A stretch of 5,626 nucleotides of DNA from an uncultured Actinomycetes bacterium (GCA_903941145.1 CAJANQ010000242.1:1-5626); one strand, 5' to 3'. Numbered from the stretch's first letter, positions 1 through 5,533 are shown. Program-made: numbers and translations. Notes: generated from the letters alone by a model not told the origin.

Positions 1-196
1 CGTCGTCGTGGTCGTCGTCGGAGTCGTCGTGGTCATCAGACTTCTTGTCGCTGGACTTCTCCTTGTCGCCGGAGCCGCTGGACGCGCAGGTGTCGTCAGA
101 GTCGTCGTCGCTCTCGTGGTCGTCGGAGTCGTCGTCGTGGTCGTCGCTCTCGTGGTCCTCGTCGTCGTGGTCGTCGCTCTCATGGTCGTCGTCGTG
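1..196 (-). other. Asp/His/Ser-rich coding tail in a shifted frame, running off the window
   Basis: Read on the minus strand with codons from 196 down to 2, this stretch is open without a stop and gives 65 residues, of which 36 are Asp or Glu and 8 are His. It has repeats of the type SDDHDD and DDHES, one Cys, and a short Lys/Ser patch (GDKEKSSDKKS). It has no start codon or ribosome site of its own and sits one frame away (+1) from the exported protein that begins at 470. The simplest reading is that it is the C-terminal part of that protein, cut off by one extra base in the sequence or by a real frameshift. Because GAC/CAC repeats read as Asp/His, Thr/Pro or Arg in the three frames, the exact switch point cannot be fixed by eye. 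Such tails usually bind divalent cations. The real C-terminus lies outside the window. Confidence 0.6.
75..196 (-). repeat. Degenerate GAC/CAC/GAG/AGC repeats coding for the acidic tail
   Basis: Units beginning AGC GAC GAC on the minus strand start at 178, 148 and 112, spaced 30 and 36 bases apart, and share the core SDDHDDDxDDHE. They are imperfect but close enough for slippage or unequal crossover. Nearly every codon is GAC, CAC, GAG or AGC, so the opposite strand is a gtc/gtg/gct/ctc array that gives long valine- or serine-rich false frames. Confidence 0.6.
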
Positions 197-470
197 GGCT
201 CTGACCGTCGTCGTGGGGGCAGCGGTCGTGGTCGGCGCCTGGGTCGTGGTTGTCGTGGCCGTTCCAGCCGTTGGCGTCGACCTCGATCGAGCGGGCGTTC
301 TCTGGGTTGCCCGGGGGGACGTGGCAGATGGTGATCTTGCGGTCGGCCGCGGGCGCCGCACCAACCGTCCCGGGCATCAGCTGGCTCGAGACGGCCCAGA
401 CGGTGACGGCCATGGCCACCGCGGCGGTCCATGCAGATCGCCGAGTGCTGTGTGCGGGTCGATGGCTCAT
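180..470 (-). CDS. Small exported ICHVPPG-motif protein, apparent frameshift at its 3' end
   Basis: From the ATG at 470 the frame gives 96 residues. Residues 1 to about 40 look like a signal peptide: a basic start (HRPAHSTRR), a hydrophobic stretch at about 14-32, and an Ala-rich exit (GAAPAA). The mature part opens with ITICHVPPGNPENA (about 46-59), a short motif seen in secreted bacterial proteins of unknown function, followed by NGHDNHD and a second Cys (C84), which could pair with C49. I chose this start because AAGGA lies 8 bases upstream; in-frame ATGs at 488 and 500 have no such site. The last dozen codons (ending SPRRRP) look out of frame: the adjacent frame continues as an Asp/His-rich tail to the window edge, so the true product is probably longer. 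The gene follows the 694-2562 gene on the same strand, 223 bases downstream of it. Function unknown; metal or calcium binding is only a guess from the Asp/His content. Confidence 0.66.
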   Translation of the reverse strand: MSHRPAHSTRRSAWTAAVAMAVTVWAVSSQLMPGTVGAAPAADRKITICHVPPGNPENARSIEVDANGWNGHDNHDPGADHDRCPHDDGQSPRRRP

Positions 471-493
471 TCGACGGTTCCTTGTCATCACAC

Positions 494-507
494 CCGACAT
501 GTGTCGG
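494..507. promoter_or_regulatory. Inverted repeat upstream of the small exported protein
   Basis: CCGACA and TGTCGG form a perfect 6+6 dyad with a 2-base spacer. It lies 23 bases upstream of the chosen ATG at 470, where an operator or leader hairpin could sit. It overlaps the alternative ATG at 500, which is another reason to prefer the inner start. No clear -10 or -35 box was found beside it. Confidence 0.3.
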
Positions 508-542
508 ACGAAAAGACTTCACCATGCGGCCGGCGAGAAGGA

Positions 543-560
543 CATGGGTCGAACCCCATG
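543..560. other. Short hairpin in the gap between the two exported-protein genes
   Basis: CATGGG and CCCATG pair over a 6-base loop, and an overlapping alternative GGGT/ACCC pairing exists. It lies in the 223-base gap (471-693), upstream of the 470 gene and beyond the stronger hairpin at 632-669. The loop resembles a tRNA T-arm by chance, but no tRNA surrounds it. It may be a leader or mRNA-processing structure. Confidence 0.25.
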
Positions 561-613
561 AGGTGATGGGCTGTCCGGCCCAATCGGGCAGCCGGCGCGA
601 ACGACTGCCTGTT

Positions 614-654
614 GGACCCCCCCCGAACGCGACGGTGCCGCCGGACCCCCCCCG
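614..654. repeat. Direct repeat GGACCCCCCCCG with C8 tracts
   Basis: The 12-mer occurs at 614-625 and again at 643-654. The second copy forms most of the loop of the terminator hairpin. Eight-base homopolymers slip easily during replication and are also prone to sequencing error. Confidence 0.6.
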
Positions 655-669
655 GGACGGCGGCACCGT
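632..669 (-). terminator. GC-rich hairpin after the 694-2562 gene, probable terminator without a U-tract
   Basis: A 12-base-pair perfect stem (632-643 with 658-669) encloses a 14-base loop containing eight C on the plus strand. It begins 24 bases past the TAG stop of the minus-strand gene. The sequence after the stem on the minus strand has no T run, so it is not a classic intrinsic terminator. U-less GC hairpins are common behind actinobacterial genes, where they act as terminators or mRNA 3'-end stabilisers. Confidence 0.55.
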
Positions 670-693
670 GACGCTGGGAACTGGTCCGCCGGA

Positions 694-2562
694 CTATCGG
701 CGGGCTGCTGCGGCTCGCCGTTCGGCGGCCTTGCGGGCTGCTGCCTTCTTCGCTGCGGCCTTGCGGGCTGCTGCCTTCTTCGCAGCGGCCTTGCGGACTG
801 CGGCCTTGCGCATCGCTGCCTTCTTCGCAGCGGCCTTGCGGACTGCGGCCGTGCGGGACTTGCTGGCCGTGGCCCGGCGCTTGGCTGCTGCCTTGGGGGC
901 GGCCGGGGTGCCTGCGGCGGGCCGAGGGGCAGCGACCGGGGGCCGGCCGGCGGCGGGGGCCGAAGCGGTCCCGGGCACCGTGAAGACGGCCGAGGCCGGC
1001 GTGCGGCCCGCAGGAGCGGCAGAGTTCCAGTCGGCGGCAGAGGCACCAAGGAGTGCGATCCCCTCGACGGTGTTGACCTTGTAGCCGCCGGCCTCGAGCT
1101 CGCCGACGAACTGGCCGAGCTGGCCGTCAGTGGGGATCTTGGCGGTCAGGGCCTGGAAGGCTGCTGCGACGTAGGAGCGGTAGCGCCAGCGGGTGACGGA
1201 GTCCTGCGACGAGGTGGCGGCGGCGACCAGGCCGGCCCGGGTGACCCGGCCGGCGTTCAGCTCGACGACCACGGCGGCAAGCTCGTCGGCCGAGGGCGTC
1301 CGGCCAAGGGCCCGGGTGTAGACGGCAGTCACGAACTCGGCGGCCGGGGCCGTCATGAGCGGGGCGGCGGCGGGCAGCACCGCCAGCGCGTTCGACACGG
1401 CACCTGGGTCGGCGCGGCCGGCAGCCACCTCGGGGGTCCACTTCTCGAGGGTGGCGCGGTCGACGCCGTCCTCGACGAGCGTGTAGCCGATGCGGGACAC
1501 GACCGAGGAGGCCGGGACGAGTGCGTCGACACGGGCCTTGAGCAGGTCGGCGCCCTCCTTCACGATGTTGACCTTGTCGACCGGGTTCAGGTCGTCCTGG
1601 TTGACCGACAGCTCGATCTTCCGGCCGTCGGTGTCGTCAGCGGGGTCGTCGATGGTTGCGGAGCCGAGCACGACCCTGCCGTCGTCCGCGCTGCGGGAGA
1701 AGGCGCTGAAGTCGCTGCCGGAGGTGCCGGAGATCGTCATCTGCAGCACCGGGCCGGTGGCCGAGATGCTCGACGAGCTGCCCCTGGTCGGCTTCGACGA
1801 GGCGCACACGAAGGCGCCGCGGAACACACCCTTCGGGTGGTTGGTCGGGATGGTGACCGAGAAGGTGAACCTCCCGCTCGAGACGGAGAACGGTCCGAGG
1901 ACCGTCGGCGTTTCGACCGAGGTCGGGTTCGACGGGGTGCCCGACGCCGCGCCGGTCACCAGCTCGTAGCCGCGCTCGTCAGAGTCGCAGTTGAAGCCGT
2001 ACACGTCGAACGTCACGGCCGACGACGAGCTGCCGGCCGACGCCGCCGTCGAGCTGATGGCCTGATCACGCAGCGCCTTGAGCCCGAAGGCGGTCCGGAA
2101 GCTGGACCCTGCGCCGACGGTCACCGTCGTGCTCCTGGAGGAGTTGGACCAGTTGGAGGTGTTGGACGAGGAGTAGGAGGCCGAGACCGTCAGCGAACCG
2201 GTGGACCACGCGGAGAGCACGACGCTGCAGTCGCTCCGGCTGCCGCCGCTCTGTCCGGCCAGGGTGCAGGTCGCGCTGGTGCTGCGGATCTCGGAGTTGG
2301 CCAGGTTCGAGAGGGAGAACGTGACAGTGCCCTGCGGGTCGCTCTTGTCGGCAGAGTCAGTGATCCGGACCGTGCAGGTGAGCGTCGAACCGACGGTCAT
2401 GGACGAGCAGCTCCGGAACGTCATGGTCGTCGCCGCGGCAGCCGCCGGGGTGGCCATGATCGGGATGAGCGTGGCCGAGGTCGCGACGGTGGCGAGCAGG
2501 GCGGCCAGGACCTTGCGCAAGCTGCCAGGTCGACGGGTGGTCGGTGTGGGGTTGGTCGTCAT
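694..2562 (-). CDS. Secreted Ig-like/DUF4214-like protein with a Lys/Ala-rich H1-type tail
   Basis: The 622-residue product has a basic N-terminus (TTRRPGSLRK), a hydrophobic core at about 18-36 and an Ala-rich cleavage region near 40-45, so it is exported. Residues about 46-150 look like a bacterial Ig-like beta domain with four Cys (52, 63, 99, 112) and the usual GTVTF and LTVSASY strands. A second beta-rich domain spans about 155-280 with Cys 192 and 253. A DUF4214-like helical segment lies at about 405-510 (FVTAVYTRALGRTPSADEL), a module found in secreted and surface proteins. A Pro/Ala linker (515-556) leads to a tail with 26 Lys/Arg and one acidic residue in 66. No LPXTG motif or C-terminal membrane span is seen, so retention, if any, may be electrostatic through the tail. 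The ribosome site is weak (GCAGAGAT). Role inferred: an adhesin or matrix protein binding polyanions. The domain calls are by eye. Confidence 0.8.
   Translation of the reverse strand: MTTNPTPTTRRPGSLRKVLAALLATVATSATLIPIMATPAAAAATTMTFRSCSSMTVGSTLTCTVRITDSADKSDPQGTVTFSLSNLANSEIRSTSATCTLAGQSGGSRSDCSVVLSAWSTGSLTVSASYSSSNTSNWSNSSRSTTVTVGAGSSFRTAFGLKALRDQAISSTAASAGSSSSAVTFDVYGFNCDSDERGYELVTGAASGTPSNPTSVETPTVLGPFSVSSGRFTFSVTIPTNHPKGVFRGAFVCASSKPTRGSSSSISATGPVLQMTISGTSGSDFSAFSRSADDGRVVLGSATIDDPADDTDGRKIELSVNQDDLNPVDKVNIVKEGADLLKARVDALVPASSVVSRIGYTLVEDGVDRATLEKWTPEVAAGRADPGAVSNALAVLPAAAPLMTAPAAEFVTAVYTRALGRTPSADELAAVVVELNAGRVTRAGLVAAATSSQDSVTRWRYRSYVAAAFQALTAKIPTDGQLGQFVGELEAGGYKVNTVEGIALLGASAADWNSAAPAGRTPASAVFTVPGTASAPAAGRPPVAAPRPAAGTPAAPKAAAKRRATASKSRTAAVRKAAAKKAAMRKAAVRKAAAKKAAARKAAAKKAAARKAAERRAAAARR
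727..861 (-). repeat. Nine 15-bp tandem units encoding the [KR][KR]AAx tail
   Basis: Units start every 15 bases at 727, 742, 757 and so on to 847. Two types alternate: one beginning ggccttgcg and one beginning tgccttcttcgc. The 30-base pairs at 727-756 and 757-786 differ at a single base, which indicates recent duplication. Each unit encodes a basic pair plus small residues, so basic pairs fall exactly five residues apart from 575/576 to 615/616. The last unit (847-861) has diverged to KSRTA. A change of one unit keeps the reading frame, so tail length can vary without breaking the gene. Confidence 0.85.
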
Positions 2563-2591
2563 TGGTATCTCTGCAGTGGTGGGGGGGGTGG

Positions 2592-2597
2592 AGGTTA
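2592..2597 (-). promoter_or_regulatory. Candidate -10 box of the secreted-protein gene
   Basis: On the minus strand this reads TAACCT, matching TAnnnT, 29 bases upstream of the ATG at 2562. A start site about seven bases downstream would fall inside the C8 tract (2581-2588), so tract length could affect the start of transcription. No convincing -35 box was found. Confidence 0.3.
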
Positions 2598-2657
2598 GGA
2601 ACTGCAGTCCTCACCGGACGTCACGCAGAGTGAACCGAAGAATCCTCATTCCCGGAA

Positions 2658-2716
2658 GGGGGCTACCCCCCGAGCAGTTGTGCCCAAGGCGGGTGGAGCC
2701 CCCTGTGTCAGGGGGC
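2658..2716. promoter_or_regulatory. Alternative G5/C5 hairpins in the divergent region
   Basis: A GGGGG run at 2658-2662 can pair with CCCCC at 2666-2670. GCCCCCTG at 2698-2705 pairs perfectly with CAGGGGGC at 2709-2716 over a TGT loop (8 bp). The first G-run could also pair with the second C-run, and the last G-run with the first C-run, so the folds exclude each other. There is no T run after the last stem. It could be an attenuator-like leader or a protein site. No known riboswitch was recognised. Confidence 0.3.
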
Positions 2717-2818
2717 ACAGCTCGTGGCGCCGTTCTGTCGTGGAGTTCCATCCCCGTCACGCTGGGTGGGGGCTGATGTCGCTCAGTGAGGACGGCGCGG
2801 GACGGGCTCCCGCCTCCG

Positions 2819-2836
2819 GGCGGCCGTCGGGCCGCC
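2819..2836. other. 7-bp hairpin upstream of the membrane-protein gene
   Basis: GGCGGCC (2819-2825) and GGCCGCC (2830-2836) pair over a GTCG loop. It ends 35 bases before the preferred start at 2872, near where a -35 region would sit. If translation began at 2776, it would lie within codons instead. Confidence 0.25.
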
Positions 2837-2858
2837 GTGCGGCAGGCCGCGCTGCGAC

Positions 2859-2864
2859 TACGTT
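2859..2864 (+). promoter_or_regulatory. Candidate -10 box for a leaderless transcript
   Basis: TACGTT fits TAnnnT and ends seven bases before the ATG at 2872, so transcription would begin at or next to the start codon. Leaderless mRNAs with this spacing are common in actinobacteria, and no Shine-Dalgarno sequence precedes 2872. There is no recognisable -35 box. Confidence 0.4.
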
Positions 2865-2871
2865 CCTGCCG

Positions 2872-4047
2872 ATGTCGTCGGCCCTGTCGCAGCAGAACGG
2901 AACTGGTGCCCCGGTGGGCGGGCTCGGCCCGGTCAAGGGCCCGGACGTGGTCCTGCCCGGGTCGCAGCAGCTGGCGCCGGTGGTCTTCGGCCTGCTGCTG
3001 TTCGTCTGTCTGGCCGGCATGGGCATCGCGCTGGTCGTGCGGGCACGACGTAGCCGTCGGACCGGCCGCAGAGGACGCCCGACTGCGGCTGTCGCGTTGG
3101 CCGCTGCAGCTGCGGTGTTCGGCGTGCTGGCCGTCATCAACCTGCCGCCCAAGTTCTTCGTGCCCGAGTTCCCGGCGCTGCCGCAGCTGCTGCCCGACCA
3201 GGCGTTCTTCTACCGGCCGGTCGCCGACCTGCCGGTGGCGCCGCAGAGCGCCGGCTGGGTCGCGTCGCAGAAGGACCTTCCCCTGACGGCGGGCTTTGGT
3301 GGCGAGGTCAACGGTGGGTACGTGAACGGCGTGCCGTTCAACCCTGTCGACGCCGCCACCCCGGTCGTCTCCGTGAACTACACGATGTTTCCGCAGACGT
3401 CGCCGAAGGACCCGATCCCGATGGCGGACCCTGCCTACATCGAGACCATGCCGCGCTACGCGTACGACCAGCACTACGTCGCGGTGGACCTGGACGCCGG
3501 GACCATGTGGGAGCTCATCAACGTGCGCAACTGGTTCGGCCGCTGGGAGGCCGGGTCCGGCGCGGTGTGGGACCTGGAGTCGCTCACCTACCCGACCGGG
3601 TCGACGACCGCGTCGGGCCTGCCGCTCCTGCCCGGCTCGGTCACTGTCGACGAGGTGGCCGCCGGCGCGGTGCCCCACGCCGTGCTGTTCACCAGCCCGG
3701 TGTCGCGGTCGCTCCAGCACGTGTGGCCGGCCCGCGGTACCGACGGGAGGGACGCCTCGCCGACGGCAATGCCGCAGGGTGCGTGGCTGCGGCTCAAGCA
3801 GGGCACCGACCTGTCCAAGCTCGGGCCGCAGGCCAAGGTGATCGCCGAGAGCCTGCAGATCTACGGGATGGTCCTGTCCGACACGAGTGGCGGGAACATG
3901 GCGCTCCGCGGCGTCCCCGACGCCCGCTGGGACAACGCCGACCTGGCGACGCTCCAGAACATCTCTGCGTCGGACTTCGAGGTCGTCGACACCTCGGGCG
4001 TGAAGGTGGCCGACGACTCGATGGAAGCGGTCCAGCCCGCCGGCTGA
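2872..4047 (+). CDS. Two-span membrane protein with a large extracytoplasmic domain of unknown function
   Basis: From the ATG at 2872 the product is 391 residues. Two membrane spans (about 34-56 and 71-91) flank an Arg-rich loop (RARRSRRTGRRGR, 57-69) that should be cytoplasmic, which puts both the N-terminus and the 300-residue C-terminal domain outside. That domain carries motifs I recall from uncharacterised bacterial proteins: YDQHYVAVDLDAGTMWEL (198-215), GLPLLPGSVTVDEVAAG (249-265), HVWPAR (283-288), a helix-like AKVIAESLQIYGMVLSD (321-337) and DFEVVDTSGV (368-377). No catalytic function is known to me for this family. Starts at 2776 (weak GGTGG upstream) and 2680 are possible, but they add an Arg/Gly/Ala/Pro-rich segment that looks non-coding, whereas 2872 has a leaderless-type -10 box. 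The stop is one base from the next gene, so the two are probably co-transcribed and coupled. Confidence 0.8.
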   Translation: MSSALSQQNGTGAPVGGLGPVKGPDVVLPGSQQLAPVVFGLLLFVCLAGMGIALVVRARRSRRTGRRGRPTAAVALAAAAAVFGVLAVINLPPKFFVPEFPALPQLLPDQAFFYRPVADLPVAPQSAGWVASQKDLPLTAGFGGEVNGGYVNGVPFNPVDAATPVVSVNYTMFPQTSPKDPIPMADPAYIETMPRYAYDQHYVAVDLDAGTMWELINVRNWFGRWEAGSGAVWDLESLTYPTGSTTASGLPLLPGSVTVDEVAAGAVPHAVLFTSPVSRSLQHVWPARGTDGRDASPTAMPQGAWLRLKQGTDLSKLGPQAKVIAESLQIYGMVLSDTSGGNMALRGVPDARWDNADLATLQNISASDFEVVDTSGVKVADDSMEAVQPAG

Positions 4048-4048
4048 C

Positions 4049-4840
4049 ATGGCCGACCCGCTGATCCTCCTGCCGCCCTCGGAGGGCAAGGCCGCCGGCG
4101 GCACCGGCGCGCCCTGGGCCCCCGGCACCATGGCGGTCGACCTGGACGCGCTGCGGGAGAAGGTGCTCGACGCGCTGGTGAAGACGGCGCGGTGGTCGGC
4201 GGTCCGTCGTCAGAAGCTGCTGGGGGTGAAGGGCGACGCGCTCGCCGCAGCCACAGCCGCGAACGCCTCGGTGCGGACCGCGCCGACCTTGCCGGCCATC
4301 GAGCGCTACACGGGCGTGCTCTACGACGCGCTCGACGTGGGGTCGCTGCGGGCCGTCGACCGGAAGCGGCTGGAGCGCAGCGTGCTCGTCGTGTCCGGTC
4401 TCTGGGGCCTGGTCGCGCCCTCGGACCCGGTCCCGGACTACAAGCTCAAGATGGGGGCGACGCTGCCCGGGCCGGGGAAGCTGCAGTCCCTCTGGTCGCC
4501 GGCCTGCACCGAGGCGCTCCGAGCGCGCGCCGGGTCCGGCCGGGGCGCGGCGACGGTCTGGAACCTGCTGCCCAACGAGCACGACGCCGTCTGGCGGCCG
4601 CCCGCCGGGTTCGCCCAGTACCGCGTGAAGTTCCTGGAGCGGAAGGCCGACGGCTCGCTCGTCGCCGTCGCCCACTGGAACAAGCTGCTCAAGGGCGCAC
4701 TGGTGCGGTGGCTGCTGGCGCACCCGGGCGCCGGCCCGGACGACCTTGGGGAGTGGGACCACCCGCTCGGGTACCGCCTCGACCGGGACCGCACCGAGAG
4801 CGGTCCGTCCGGCACCACGCTGGTGCTCGTCCAGGTCTGA
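4049..4840 (+). CDS. yaaA: YaaA/UPF0246 (DUF328) family protein
   Basis: The 263-residue product is about the usual length for the family and carries its signature blocks: LLPPSEGK at 7-14, RYTGVLYDALD at 86-96, SGLWGLVAPSDPVPDYKLKMG-type core at 116-136, NLLPNEH at 172-178 (NLASNEY in enterobacteria) and HWNKLLKGALVRWL at 209-222. Escherichia coli YaaA is induced by OxyR, lowers free intracellular iron during hydrogen peroxide stress and binds DNA through a helix-hairpin-helix-like fold. The actinobacterial members are more distant, so the function is transferred by family only. The start at 4049 follows the upstream TGA by one base and has no clear ribosome site, so translation most likely depends on reinitiation after the membrane-protein gene. 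An inverted repeat GCACCA-CGC-TGGTGC lies within the last codons (4812-4826). Confidence 0.9.
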   Translation: MADPLILLPPSEGKAAGGTGAPWAPGTMAVDLDALREKVLDALVKTARWSAVRRQKLLGVKGDALAAATAANASVRTAPTLPAIERYTGVLYDALDVGSLRAVDRKRLERSVLVVSGLWGLVAPSDPVPDYKLKMGATLPGPGKLQSLWSPACTEALRARAGSGRGAATVWNLLPNEHDAVWRPPAGFAQYRVKFLERKADGSLVAVAHWNKLLKGALVRWLLAHPGAGPDDLGEWDHPLGYRLDRDRTESGPSGTTLVLVQV

Positions 4841-4850
4841 GCTGCGGCCG

Positions 4851-4856
4851 TAGGGT
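4851..4856 (+). promoter_or_regulatory. Candidate -10 box for the CMD-like gene
   Basis: TAGGGT fits TAnnnT and lies 23 bases before the ATG at 4880, giving a predicted short leader of about 17 bases that carries the ribosome site. No clear -35 box. It suggests that this gene can be transcribed apart from yaaA. Confidence 0.4.
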
Positions 4857-4867
4857 CGAGGGCACAC

Positions 4868-4875
4868 AGGGGGAA
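4868..4875 (+). promoter_or_regulatory. Ribosome binding site of the CMD-like gene
   Basis: AGGGGGAA lies with its purine core six bases before the ATG at 4880 and fixes that start. Confidence 0.6.
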
Positions 4876-4879
4876 CGAC

Positions 4880-5518
4880 ATGCCGCGTCTGCGAGAAGTC
4901 CCACGGTCCGAGGCGCCCGACGTGGCCCAGGGCTGGTACGACCTGATCTTCGGGGAGGGGGTCGACCCCGTCGCCGAGCCCGGCACCGCCACCGGCACGC
5001 CGGGCACGTGGTGGACCGTGATGGCGCTGGTGCCCGACGTGTTCCGCCACGCCACCGACGGCCTCATGCTGTACCGGTCGCCGAACCGCGCCCTGGACCC
5101 GCAGCTCCGCGAACTCGGCCAGCTGCGGCTGGGGTGGACCACCCAGAGCCGGTTCGTCTTCAGCCAGCACTGCAAGGCAGCGCGCACTGACGGCGTGCCC
5201 GAGGAGAAGATCGCTGCGATCGGCCACTGGTCGTCGGCGGACTGCTACTCGCCGCCCGAGCGGGCAGTGCTCGCGTTCACCGACGGTCTCGTCCTGGAGC
5301 ACGGCCGCATGGCCGACGGCGTGGTGGACACGCTCAAGGAGCACCTCTCTGACGAGCAGGTCCTGGAGCTGACCTACATCCTCACGATGTACCTGCAGCA
5401 CGCCGTCATGTCCCGTGCGCTGCGCCTCGAGTTCGACGACGTGGACGACCTGGTGGCCGAGGTCGAGGCGCCCGACGGCGACCCGTACCTGCGGATCGGT
5501 CCGCCGGAGCGCGACTGA
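4880..5518 (+). CDS. Carboxymuconolactone decarboxylase/AhpD-fold protein lacking the CxxC redox pair
   Basis: The 212-residue product is a cytosolic, mainly helical protein of the CMD/AhpD-like type. The family core is around residues 76-137. AhpD enzymes use a Glu followed 12, 15 and 19 residues later by Cys, Cys and His. Here E78 and H97 stand at exactly that spacing, but the cysteine places are S90 and V93. It therefore cannot act as an AhpD thiol peroxidase reductase and is closer to the cysteine-less branch of the family (carboxymuconolactone decarboxylase and uncharacterised relatives). C98 follows the His directly and is unlikely to replace the pair. The N-terminal part (VMALVPDVFRHATDG, 47-61) and the C-terminal helices (YILTMYLQHAVMSRAL, 166-181) are typical of such proteins. 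A good ribosome site supports the start. Substrate unknown. It precedes a likely F420-dependent reductase gene, which hints at redox metabolism. Confidence 0.85.
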   Translation: MPRLREVPRSEAPDVAQGWYDLIFGEGVDPVAEPGTATGTPGTWWTVMALVPDVFRHATDGLMLYRSPNRALDPQLRELGQLRLGWTTQSRFVFSQHCKAARTDGVPEEKIAAIGHWSSADCYSPPERAVLAFTDGLVLEHGRMADGVVDTLKEHLSDEQVLELTYILTMYLQHAVMSRALRLEFDDVDDLVAEVEAPDGDPYLRIGPPERD

Positions 5519-5533
5519 CCCGGTCGGGCGTCG

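Larger units (their letters stand above)
2563..2871. other. Divergent intergenic region of about 309 bases
   Basis: This lies between the start of the leftward secreted-protein gene and the start of the rightward membrane-protein gene, and should hold both promoters. It contains a G8 tract (2581-2588), two CTGCAG palindromes 31 bases apart (2571, 2602), G/C-run hairpins at 2658-2716 and a 7-bp hairpin at 2819-2836. An in-frame upstream extension of the right-hand gene (ATGs at 2680 and 2776) would translate part of it, but the resulting peptide is Arg/Gly/Ala/Pro-rich and looks non-coding. No small gene was recognised. Confidence 0.5.

Noticed and set aside
8..334. Valine-rich plus-strand frame that might look like a membrane protein
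   Set aside because: The valines come from the gtc repeats antisense to the Asp/His codons; there is no ribosome site or family motif.
543..560. tRNA T-arm-like GGGTCGAACCC
   Set aside because: No acceptor, D or anticodon arms can be placed around it; it is just a small hairpin.
727..861. CRISPR-like array, because of the regular repeats
   Set aside because: Units are contiguous 15-mers without spacers and lie in frame inside a coding region.
1837..2598. Plus-strand frame of 253 codons opposite the secreted-protein gene
   Set aside because: Arg/Gly-rich shadow of the minus-strand gene, which has a signal peptide and Ig-like motifs.
2611..4131. Long minus-strand open frame of 506 codons opposite the membrane-protein gene
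   Set aside because: It is the antisense of a clearly coding plus-strand gene, is rich in Arg/Gly/His/Val without recognisable motifs, and long antisense frames are expected at this GC content.
4812..4826. Inverted repeat GCACCA-CGC-TGGTGC as a yaaA terminator
   Set aside because: It lies within the last codons of yaaA, has only six base pairs and no T run after it.
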